This document shows positions 53,937 to 64,000 of a stretch of 64,000 nucleotides of DNA, in pieces (the stretch's first letter is position 1; the number at the start of each line of letters is the position of its first letter). This stretch comes from Chrysoperla carnea (lineage: Eukaryota > Arthropoda > Insecta > Neuroptera > Chrysopidae). The notes below the pieces were generated by a model. The model was given only the letters and a program-made list of their open reading frames with translations. It did not search any database and had not been told where the DNA came from. Both the position numbers and the translations under genes were made by a program. The stretch spans positions 101,922,368 through 101,986,367 of the forward strand of contig NC_058337.1 in assembly GCF_905475395.1 (NCBI RefSeq), read 5' to 3'.

Positions 53937-54491
53937 CAGTGGTGGATTTACACAAGGGGCAGTCGGGGCTAGTGCCCAGGGCGGCAAATTTTCTAGGGCG
54001 GCAAAATTTGGAAAGTGAAAAAATATTTTCAATACAGTATATAATTAACTAATTCTTTTAAATAAACATTTTATTTTTCAAGAAATATAATTTATGCATT
54101 ATGTATCAAATCAAAATTTTGTATATTATAATATAGGAAATTTAAGTGAAAACTATTAAAATAGTTTAATTAATTTATTTCCATAAAGGTTTGCAAAAAT
54201 AAAATTTGATATTTTTATTTTCTGGAATTGATAAATTAATATAGTTTTTTTGAAGAATTAAAAATATTTCAAATTATGTATGTCTTTTTGATAACAGAAA
54301 CTTTAATTGATCAATGAATTTTCCTAAAATTGGAGAATTATCCAATAACACTAATTAATTTAAATTTAAAAGAACAGTAATAAATAATATGTAATACATA
54401 ATAAATATCAAAACTATTAAAATAAAATTTCAGTCATAGGGCGGCATTTTCTTCAGTGCCCCAGGGCGGCAGAAATTTAAATCCGGCCCTG
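53937..54491. mobile_element. hAT-like non-autonomous DNA transposon with 8-bp TSD
   Basis: A 555-bp element with ends CAGTGGTGGATTTA and, on the other strand, CAGGGCCGGATTTA, the CAG-start form typical of hAT. It is flanked on both sides by the same 8 bases ACATCACC (53929-53936 and 54492-54499). Subterminal GGGCGGCA motifs occur near both ends. The inside is AT-rich and non-coding. It interrupts an older repeat (53768-53928 and 54500-54660). Confidence 0.9.
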
Positions 54492-54697
54492 ACATCACCC
54501 GTTAGGTACTGTGTACTGGGATGCGTTCCCGTTATATATTCCCGTTCCCGTTGGGATAGGAATTTCGTAAAATCTGTTCTTAGTGGATGTCTATGTCACG
54601 AAAGAGGTAAGTATGCGAAATTTGAAGTTAATCGGACGGATAGTTTTGGAGATTCGTAATGAATAAAAAAAATACATTTGAAAAAAAAAATATTTCT

Positions 54698-54698
<1 letters not shown>

Positions 54699-54775
<77 letters not shown>
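54699..54775. repeat. (AT)n microsatellite
   Basis: About 38 uninterrupted AT units. It directly touches the left end of the inverted-repeat element at 54776-55195. Confidence 0.97.
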
Positions 54776-54777
<2 letters not shown>

Positions 54778-55195
54778 TTATACATAAAAAAAACAGTTTT
54801 TTTTTCCAATTAAGGATGTACGAGCCAGGGCAATTTTTGTAAATTGGTGTCTCCTATATCGTACTCATCAAGCATACACCCTTAATTAGTCTGGCACAAC
54901 GGCACACCCTTAATTAATTTCCAACGACTAGATTTGGAGAAATCCATGCAAACTTATCATCCATCCACCGTTTTCCCATAACACCAATGTTAAATATGCC
55001 TACTTTCAAAGTTATTTATTTATTTAAATAATCGGGCAACACCATCCCCCATTCTCCTAAAATTTTCAGAATTGACTACGACCTACTCCAACTTCATATA
55101 AAAAAAATCAAACCTTTTATCTAAAACTGCCCTAGCAGTCGTAAATCCTTAATTGGAAAAAAAAAAAAACTGTTTTTTTTTTAGTAATAAGAATT
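54776..55195. mobile_element. Inverted-repeat element beside the (AT)n tract
   Basis: Left arm (CAGTTTTTTTTTCCAATTAA then GGATGTACGA) and right arm (CGTAAATCCTTAATTGG then a long A run and ACTG) are inverted copies of about 80 bp. The centre is non-coding. Confidence 0.7.
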
Positions 55196-55817
55196 TTCAC
55201 TGACCCTATTAAAACCTATTTTTTTAAAAACTGACCAAAGTTATTAAATGGGTGGCAGCTAGAGTATATAATCCGATCTTGTTTTCATGATTATGAGTAG
55301 AACGAATATTGATAATCATAAGCGTATATGTAATAAATAAACAAATAAAAAAGAATCAATTGTTCTTTTTAAAATTGGCCATGCTATTTTTTAATGTATT
55401 AATATTTTTATACGCTTTTCTAATTAATCATAATAATATATGTTTAAATTACAATTATGATTGAATGCCTACATAATTCACATTATTTATTAAACAATAA
55501 TAATTAAAAAAAAAATCATGTTTTTTTTTTTTTTTGTTTTAACAGAAACATGAAATACAAACTATGGACTGACTATATTTGATATCATTGAATAGAATAA
55601 TGTTTTAATTTTAAAGAAAGTCGTGTGGTTTTTAAGAAAATAAACAATTGTTTTTATTAATTTAAGTGAATATTACCTTGTCTCCTTGTCCACTATACGG
55701 ATAGGAATAGAAAGGATTAAAATGTATTTTCGTAAACTAATATGTTAAAATATCCAAGCACAGATAATTAAAATTATCAAATATCAAATTAGTCGTGTCA
55801 TTTTTGCATTTCAAAAA

Positions 55818-56540
55818 GATTTTTTTTGTACCTCAAACTATCGAGCCAGTTTTTAACTTTTTGCCGCTAGAAAGATTTGGTTTTTTCTATGGGTCAAATA
55901 GGCCAATCATTAGAATCCATTTGTAAGGTGATTTTTGAAAACTTTAAAACCTTGAAAATATGGGTCAGAACGTTTTCGGGGTCTCTGGTCACTATCCCGA
56001 AATCAGAATTTCGATATAATCTCCCCCTCATGAGGTAATTTACCACGCTGGTACAAAATTGCAATATTCTGTAAATATTCAACAAAATGGATAAAAAAAA
56101 GTATACTCAGGGTTTTTAAAGTCACTAATCACGATTCCGAAGTTAGAATGAAGAGGTACTCCCCTCTTCTGGGGTTATTCACCCCCGCTGGTCAAAAACA
56201 GCAGAATTCTGTAAATATTCGACAAAATGGGCCAAAAAAGTATACTCAGGGATTTTTGGGGTCACTGATCACGATTACGAAGTTAGAATGGGTATATACT
56301 AATCCCCTGCATGGGGCTTTTTGCCCTTCGTAGACCTAGACTTCTGATCCTAAATGTACGTTTCTAACCTATTTTGTTGCATATTTTCAAGGTTTTGAAA
56401 TTTTCAAAAATCACCTATGATATTAATGGGCTTTTTCGGCCCATAGCAAGAAGTTAGATGTAGATTTTGATATATGGACCTTCCTGAACATTTAAAAAAA
56501 AAAACTGAACCAATAAGTTGAGGTACATAAAAATTCTTCA
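55818..56540. mobile_element. Fold-back element with internal minisatellite
   Basis: Inverted arms: left about 55818-55960 (GTACCTCAA, CCAGTTTTT, CTATGGGTC, AGGTGATTTTTGAAAA), right about 56375-56540 in reverse. Between them lie about three tandem units of roughly 115-125 bp, each with a GGTCACT.ATC.CGA segment, AGTTAGAAT, a CCCC..GGGG hairpin, and TTCTGTAAATATTC.ACAAAATGG. Non-coding. Confidence 0.8.
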
Positions 56541-57334
56541 TTTAAGCCTTTTTTGATCTAAAATGATTCGTCTAATTTTATAAGAAACAATTTGTGTCAG
56601 CCTATTAAAAATATTCATTAATAAATTTTTGTCTTTTTATGTAATCAAAAAATTCTTGTACGTATTGTTTTAACTCACTTTTAATGTGTTAACACAAACA
56701 ATAATATTAGCCAGGTTTTTCTTTTTTTTTTTGTGTTATTTAATTTATTTTCCGTATATAAATAAATAATAATTTTTTTTTACTATCTAATAACCGCTGT
56801 ATAGTATCTACAACATTGTTGACATAACTTTCACTATATACCTACCTTATTATAGAATATTACAATAACAATACACAAAATTTATTAGAATCTAGAAGAA
56901 GAAAAAAAAACAATTTTTTTAAATAAACCAATTGTTCAAAACTGCTCTTGTGTTACTACAAAATGAATGATATGAATTTAGAAGTAATAACTAGATAGCT
57001 CTAGCTATTAATATATTACTCTTACTGTTTTATTTAATTTTATACTTTTAATATAGATATTAATGATTATAATCAAAAGTTAATTAAAAAATAAATATTA
57101 GTATTTCCTGGAAAAAAATTAACATCGATATAGTAGTTGTTTTGTCTTATCTACCCTTAACCGACCACCACACGGTATTAAGAAATTCTCAAAAATATTC
57201 TTATAATGCTGCGGCCAGATACGAAGACGAACATTAAATAACTACGAAAATAGGTAGTAGTTATCAAATGGGTATACTTTGCGATGTTATACCGATTGGT
57301 ACTTGCCTATCTTATTTATTATTATACAACACTA

Positions 57335-57765
57335 GAGTGATACCCACCCGCTTCGCTGGGTTTAAAAGTAAAGATTGATTAAGATTACTCTCTCTCATCC
57401 CCTTTCTATATCACTGAAATAATGGTAAGGATTGTTTTACACAGGTAAAATATATGTATGGTTTTCTATTTTTTTAAATGTATAATAGTCGTAATTATTC
57501 ATTGAGTATATCAGAGAAGATGGCCGTGAAATATTTTATATTGAGTATTTTTTCAGTAATCTGTAATTTATGGTAATGTCAAATTAAATTAACTTTTAAA
57601 TTTTTGTTTTTAATATATCTTTATAAATTATAGTTCATGTGTTATTCTGAAGTATTAGCTATATTGTTGTACAGTTTCATTAAAAACCATTCGCTAGTTT
57701 TAGCATGAAAGCGTAACAAACAAAAAAACATGCTTAGTTTCGCATTTATAATATATAGAGATTAC
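57335..57765. repeat. Insect dispersed repeat (family of 8405-8745)
   Basis: Begins near CCCGCTTCGCTGGGT and ends with GCATGAAAGCGTAACAAAC and TTTCGCATTTATAATATATA. The 3' end matches 8680-8745. Non-coding. Confidence 0.6.
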
Positions 57766-58282
57766 CAATACTTTTTTCTGATATCAGAATTCTGATGAAA
57801 GAAAAGGAAAAAGAAAACACATGATATTAAACAAAATTTATCACTGGCGGACATGTATAAAATACCTACAGCAAGATTTGTAGCTTTTATTATCTTTTAT
57901 ATCTTTGTTGCCTGATTATTTAAATAAATAAATTACTTCAAAAGTAGACATACTTAACATTTCATAGATTTATCCAAAACTAGCCGGTGGAAATTAAACA
58001 ATTACTATTTAAATTAAAGTTAAAACCTTAATAAATTATTGAGAAAAAAAAGCCCGTTGTGCCCGACTGATAAAGGATGTATGGGGAAACAAATTTAAAA
58101 AAATATATTTTTTAAATTTTGTGAGTGAATTATGTTATAACTTGACAATATAAGACAAAAAGTAAGAATAAAATTTTTCGATATCTGGATTAAGTAATTT
58201 TCAAAATATCGAAAATTGAAAAATTGGTTTCATTATTTAGTTTTCGATATTATGAAACCCAAGTCAGATATCGAAAATTTTA

Positions 58283-58332
58283 ATAGCTTCATGTATGAAG
58301 ACGAAAAATAAGGTCTTCATACATGAAGCTAT
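58283..58332. repeat. Perfect 20-bp inverted repeat with 10-nt loop
   Basis: ATAGCTTCATGTATGAAGAC at 58283-58302 and its exact reverse complement at 58313-58332. Outer bases continue the pairing imperfectly. It may be the core of a small MITE. Confidence 0.9.
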
Positions 58333-60570
58333 AACAAAATTCATAATCCAAGTTGAATTTAAGGTACAAATAATTCAACCACTAGTCTTGCCTTGGCGCT
58401 CGTACTATCATAAGAATACCGCTCTACCAAAATAATGTTCGTAGCATCAATATTTCTAAGCATTGCAACAGTACTGAATATTAGTCAAACTGTAAACAAA
58501 AAAAAAATTTTTCTTCAAAATCCTTTACTACGAGATAATCTCGCCTCGCCTCTTGCCTCGTTTACTACGTTTTAATATTAATTTTGATGATATTGTCAAC
58601 ACTTTTGCAAATAACTAATAAGCAATCGCGCAAAATTTTAATTTAATTAGAATTAGATAATAAACGTTTGTCAGTGTACAATATAATACAAGAATAAAGT
58701 TTTTCATATGCCGTACGTATAATCATATTATTTTACTTGAGTATACTTCACTTATACGAACAAAAATTTGTAGCGCTGGAGCTGCATCAACTAAGCGAAT
58801 TCGCTCAGAGATTGAAAAAAAAAATAGCACAATATTTTCTTAAAATCGAATTTTTAATTTTTCAAGAATTTTTATTTCGAAAACTAAGCTTCTAGAGAAA
58901 TTTGTTATTAAAAAAAAATTATTTTGAACCCCCCCCCCCTTATTTTTTAGTCGATTTTTTTCATTAACGAACTTGATCTTTCCAGAGGTAGATAGGGTAC
59001 AGACTACAGACACATAAAAGTATAGATACATATGTAATCAAATTTTAACGATGGTCATTTTTGACATCTATTGGGTAGGATCGATGAAAATTTGAAGAAA
59101 TTTTTCAAAATTCCATCGTCAGTACAAAAGCAATAGCTCCATTTTCTTCGGCAATTCGTTGGAATTTAAGGAGCCTCCGCCAAATTTTGGCCCCAGGGCC
59201 TTCGAATTCAAATTACGGCCCATTATGGGCTTTTCACCAGAAATAAACGCATTAAAATTTTTTGTGTCTAGTAGAAAATAAGACCGTTAGCTCTTTTATA
59301 AAACATAAAGTAACGAACGCACTTTAGTGTCAGTCTATCTTTTCTGTTCGACACAATATATTTTTATGCGGCCGTATAAAAACAAATGCGCTTTAAACAG
59401 TCTATTTCTGCTGAACAAGCCTAATGATGAATTAAGGTGTACTAGTATTTTAATATCGATTTATATGATTTTCCAATTTTTCTCCATTAATGTAGCTATG
59501 ACAATTCAATACTAAGAAGATAAGTATTCCCAATCACAAATACGAACGCCTAATAACCACCCTTCTTATAGAAAAAAAATTGTCTAGTTATATACTAGGT
59601 GTTACAAAAATACGTGGCGAGCTATGCAGTACACTGTACTGTACACATAAAAATAAGTAAAATGTTCAAATCGATCTCAACCACTTAATATCTCATAGAA
59701 GTAAAATTCTTATAAACATCCATTATTATTTTTGAAAACACAATCTATTTATTATTGTGTTAAACAATGGATTTTAAAAAATTTCTTGCAATTTTTTGAT
59801 ACCTACATTATGATAGGCGATCATTCTAGTGGAAAAAAGTAAATCACAAAGCGTAGCATAAAAATATCGTGTTATATGCGGTATAACCTAAGCTAGTATT
59901 TATATTTCATAGTATTTTTATGTTACATTTTAAAGTGTTAAAACATCTTCAAGTACTTATTTATATTGCTGCTATATAATAAATTGTTACACAAACACGA
60001 GAAAGAAAGATTTTTCTACGTTAAGAAATTTATAAAAATTTTAAAGAAATTTAAGGAATATATTTAATAAATAATAAATACAGTATTGTGATAAGAAAGA
60101 GCTTTATGAATTTAATTTTGCTTTTATTTTAAAAGAAAAGTGTGTGGAATTGTGTGCTTTTCGGCTATGAAAAGTGTGAATTTTTTTATGTGACAATTGG
60201 TTAAAATAGTTTTCTAATTTATAACATAATTTTAAGGTAATTATTTTTCCGATATATCAATTAAAACTTTTTTTTATTATCGAATTTGTATTCGAATGCC
60301 TTCGAAGTATATTTGAGTACGCAGTGTATCGGATTTAGGCACTGGAAATTGTGCGTTCGCAACCTACTACCATAAAAGAAATATGAAAAGCTTAACAAAA
60401 TAATAATAAAAAAATATAATTATTAAAAATATTAAACCATAAAACATTTTCCTAGTTTAAATCGTGTAGTTATATCAGAATAGTTGTCATAAGAAGCTAA
60501 TAAATTGCCTAATTTTCTCATGTAAGTAAGTATGTTTGCCCTATAAATAAAATAAATAGTTAAAAAAATT

Positions 60571-60765
60571 AAAAACCCGACTACGTTCAATAAAATCTAA
60601 AAAGAAAGAAACAAGTCCAGTAGTTTATATAACAACTTTAACAGTCTGGACCCATTAATGGGAAAATTTGAGTCGGTCTAGATTTTAATGTGCCCCGACT
60701 GTTAAAGTCGCTATGTATACTACTGGACTTTCTTTTCAGATTTTATTTAACGTAGTCGGGTTTTT
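60571..60765. mobile_element. 195-bp fold-back element, ends AAAAACCCGACTACGTT
   Basis: Arms of about 80-85 bp, left AAAAACCCGACTACGTTCAA against right AAAAACCCGACTACGTTAAA in reverse, also sharing AGTCCAGTAGT and ACTTTAACAGTC. Small loop. A MITE by structure. Confidence 0.85.
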
Positions 60766-60992
60766 CATTTTTTTATTTTAGACTTTTCAGTGTCCCGTCA
60801 CTAAAATAACCTTTTATTATACTATATATAGGTATATAACTTTTAAGCATATTTATTATTCCTAAATAAATTTAAACATTTAAATCATACATATTTTTGT
60901 AATCCTCTTTTAATTTTCTTTATTTTGATACCTTACTCGGTAGGTATCAAAATCATACCTCAAAAAGTGTTTGTAAAAATCAGATTTTTAAT

Positions 60993-61167
60993 ATGTATAA
61001 AATTTGGTGGTGTAAAGTTTACTCAACAACACCCCTAATTGCATTTTAAGTGCTTCATTGTTAATTGTTAAGAGAGCGCGCGAAAACCACCCAAAAATAT
61101 CGAACGCACTTAAGATGCAATTAGGGGTGTTGTTGAGTAAGCTTTACACCACAAATACAAATTTTAT
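60993..61167. mobile_element. 175-bp fold-back element
   Basis: Arms share TACTCAACAACACCCCTAAT and GGTGTAAAG/CTTTACACC, nearly perfect for about 45 bp and then pairing with small gaps to TATAAAATTT/AAATTTTATA. Loop about 50 bp. Confidence 0.85.
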
Positions 61168-62280
61168 ATAGATTAATAATCTAATTTTTCCCAGATTTTA
61201 TGAATTTTTTACTGGAAAACTGGAGGGTTTAGAGGAAAATGTCTAAGCACATTTTTTTTAAATTTTGACCCCATTTATATGATAAAATTTCTGGAGCGAT
61301 TCGATCAATATTATTTATTTGTTTAAAAAAAATTACTTTAAATAATATCCTACCGGGTTGCCCACCGTTAATTTGCACTTTTACGTTCAGAAGCATTTTT
61401 TAAACGGGATCCTGCAAAAATATCTCATGCGAAAATTATTCATGCTCAATGACGGATTTTACCGGGTCTATATATTATCTTATTTTTTCGACAATTCGGA
61501 ATAATTGTTAAAAACTTCTGAAGTGATTTTTCACTATCGCTTCTTGATTATTTATGTATGCAGTTAGTATTTTTAAAGCATTCAAATTCATCAGTTTCGA
61601 GAATGCCAAGAATAAAATTAAGTTTCTTTGAAATCAGAACTATACTTGCTTCATCAAGTCACATTTGGATTTTTTACACTAGGTAGGGAATTTATAAATC
61701 GTCAGCTCCTAGTCTATACATTTATAATAGCTTGTCTATCCTTAAGTAACAACCTAACTGATATAAATAAGTAATTGAGTAATTAGACGATTTTTAGAAT
61801 ATATAATTAGACTGATATACAATACTGTTAAAGTGAACATAGAAAATAGGTCAGTATACCTTTTCTTTAATCACCGGAAATAAATCGTTGGCGATTCAAT
61901 CAACAATTTATATTTTTTATCTTTAACTGCAATTAATGCCCTTTTACATCTGTACAATTTAAATCACAATAAGTATAACACATTTTGTAACTTTTTTCCC
62001 ATGTACTCAAATTTTTACTTTTTAGAATTAATTTACTTTTGAAATCATTTTGAAGATATACCTATACAGTTTTTAGCCGAAAACTAACATCGAAGCAAGA
62101 CTAAAATTTTTTTAGAAATAAAATCAAAAAATTTTTATGTAGGTATATGTATACTGGCATATGCTTTGAAAATAATTACATATACAATTTTTGGTCAAAC
62201 GAAATCGGAGCAAAAATTTTTGGCATATCTAAAGTAACTTTTAAAAGTAATTTGATACATTTTAAAATAAAATTTGTCAC

Positions 62281-62325
62281 CCTATTAGCTCAGTTGGTTA
62301 AGGCGTAGCCAATTCCGTCCGGTCA
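62281..62325 (+). repeat. tRNA 5'-half-like segment (SINE-like), copy C
   Basis: TATTAGCTCAGTTGGTTAAGG is a good A-box/D-arm text of a tRNA. It is followed by AATTCCGTCCGG as in copies A and B, and then by an AT-rich tail of TAATTATAAT repeats. There is no T-arm, so it is not a tRNA gene. Confidence 0.55.
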
Positions 62326-62384
62326 TAACTTAATTATAATTAATATAATAATTATAATTATAATCAATAGTTGTAATGGGCTGG

Positions 62385-62555
62385 TGTAGTGCATGGTATA
62401 TGCATGAAGGAGGTGCTCTCAGCCTCTGAAAATGAGGAGCTGTGATAAATGAAATTATCAGTGGAAAGGTGGTAAAACACATAAATGGTATCGCAATGGG
62501 ATCTATAGCCTAAGTGTGTCCTTCGTGGACAGCCAATACAACCTAACCGAATTAT
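62385..62555. repeat. Second copy of the repeat at 18705-18985 (inverted)
   Basis: Ends ACAACCTAACC on the + strand, the reverse of the GGTTAGGTT start at 18705. Internal GGACACACTTAG-type and GCGATACCAT text on the - strand agrees in order. Non-coding. Confidence 0.6.
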
Positions 62556-63125
62556 ATAGTATAGATAGATTCTTAAATAAAATGTGGAAAATTTGCATGT
62601 ATTCCTTTTCCTCATTTATTCAGAATCTACCAATATAATTTCAGAAAACGTCTATTGTTTTTCAATTGAGTTAGTTTTGTTTCCGATTTTCAGAATAATA
62701 TGTTACCACGTAGGTAAGTGGAATATTATGTCACAAAAGATGTTACCATTTAAATAGCAGAGACAAATAACGCAAAAAAAATTTTTTTCCACTTAAGTAA
62801 ATGAGAAGACGTACCCGTGGCAAAAATCTAGCTAGAGTAATAATAAAAGAGAAAATTTAAAATTGTGTATAGGCAATTTTATTACAGATATGATATACAA
62901 ATTGCATAATGATGAAAATTATTCTCTAGACTCTATTCCTAAGCGGTACATTTTTAGACCGTGAGTCTATTTTTCGACATTGACCAGAACGATAAGCTTT
63001 AAAATGAGAGGTAAATCGTGGAAGTTGATAAAGGAAAAAGGACGGTCTCGTGTGGACAGGAAAAACAGGCCCGAGAAAAAGTATATCAGAAAATATAATA
63101 ATATACAGTTTGACAACCATCTCGT

Positions 63126-63300
63126 TAGCCATTTATAATATATGAAGTTAGAAAAGTATAATATATGATGTAAGACGTTCTTATGCATAAAACAAAGAAA
63201 ACAACACAGCAGTGTTGTATAGGAATCACATAGCTAGGCAGGTTTAGGCACACTAAACCTGCCTTGCTAAGTGATTGCTATACAACACTGCTGTCAATTT
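63126..63300. mobile_element. MITE copy with 87-bp terminal hairpin
   Basis: Starts TAGCCATTTATAATATATGA like the element at 47130. Bases 63207-63293 form a nearly perfect hairpin with ends CAGCAGTGTTGTAT and ATACAACACTGCTG and an inner GGCAGGTTTA/TAAACCTGCC pair. Non-coding. Confidence 0.8.
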
Positions 63301-64000
63301 TTCAAATAATTGTTTGTTTTCCTCCATTTTTGTTATTTCATTGGACCATTCACTGCCACTTGATAAATTATAAAATAAATCATAAAAAAAAGGTTGTCTT
63401 GATTATTAGTATCTTTTTAGTAACTCTGTATTTAGCGTCCCTGCCATTGCGCTTCGTTTAATAAAACCGACGAAAGCTTAGCTAAAAAATTAATCGATAT
63501 TGACATTCCATTTTTAAATTTTAGACGGCGGCAGACGACAGTGATTAATGCTGATTAAGATATTATCTAATTATTAAATAAAATGTTAATAATGGTGAAA
63601 GTAATATAATAGTAATTAACACAAGATATTTGTATGCATCATAATAAAATCTAGGAGATAGGTACTCATTGCTGCATTCAACTCACGATGCCGCGTCTGA
63701 CTATGCTATATGGATCGACAAGGTACGAATATAATATTACATCAATCGTTTTATTAAACTCTTTTATAAAAAAATTATTGTGTTCACCCCGAAAATACAA
63801 ATAAAAAATATTGCACAAAGTTGCTCTACAAAAATATTGTAAATTGAGAATGTTGACATTGTTTTATGGGACAAAAAAGTTCCATTGGCGTGGAACGTAG
63901 GGCTTTTAGATTTCAAACCCCCCGTATTTTTACGCCCACTAAGTCGAAATATTGAAAGTGTTGAATTTAAAAACTGTGAACAATAATGAGCCTTTGTTGT

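Noticed and set aside
54456-54659. 67-codon frame with Arg/Cys/Gly
   Set aside because: It starts in the 3' end of the hAT-like element and continues through its target duplication into an old repeat.
60120-60240. Possible untranslated first exon ending at a GTAATT donor
   Set aside because: No coding content or core promoter that I can support; nothing downstream to splice to within the window.
62281-62325. tRNA gene on the + strand
   Set aside because: Only the 5' half is tRNA-like; it then runs into an AT-rich tail.

Overview
The window is nuclear DNA of an animal, almost certainly an insect. It is strongly AT-rich, its genes are split by spliceosomal introns with standard GT..AG ends, and it is crowded with short inverted-repeat (MITE-like) elements, tRNA-like short repeats and insect-type dispersed repeats. 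The order of insect cannot be fixed from the sequence alone. There are no bacterial-style operons, CRISPR arrays or plasmid features.

Positions 507-42044 (+ strand) hold one very large gene that I could assemble exon by exon: HYDIN (hydrocephalus-inducing protein homolog), the giant ASH/MSP-domain protein of the central-pair apparatus of motile cilia and sperm flagella. My model has 59 coding exons whose phases all agree. The summed CDS is 15,552 nt (5,183 codons plus stop), close to the length of vertebrate HYDIN. The order is an N-terminal run of ASH domains, an adenylate-kinase-like P-loop region, a charged Lys/Ser/Arg linker, a second long run of ASH domains, and an intact C-terminus followed by a poly(A) signal. 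The P-loop has lost its Walker-A lysine, and the linker contains two adjacent short exons that look like a tandem duplication.

Two housekeeping genes follow on the - strand. LSM4 (43873-44500, four coding exons, the first being only the ATG codon) encodes a U6 snRNA-associated Sm-like protein with a Gly/Arg-rich tail. It converges with HYDIN. The intergenic gap is mostly filled by a roughly 1.15 kb fold-back element. TDH (45805-50180, four exons) encodes mitochondrial L-threonine 3-dehydrogenase and looks intact.

From 50181 to 64000 I find no protein-coding gene that I can support. This stretch is a repeat-rich intergenic or long-intron region. It holds an hAT-like element with an exact 8-bp target duplication, a long (AT)n tract beside an inverted repeat, a fold-back element with an internal minisatellite, several hairpins, and tRNA-like repeats. 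Introns of HYDIN and TDH carry further copies of the same repeat families.

The strongest unusual signals are the degenerate P-loop of HYDIN, the duplicated in-frame exon pair, and the number of long fold-back elements sitting in transcribed introns or between convergent genes.
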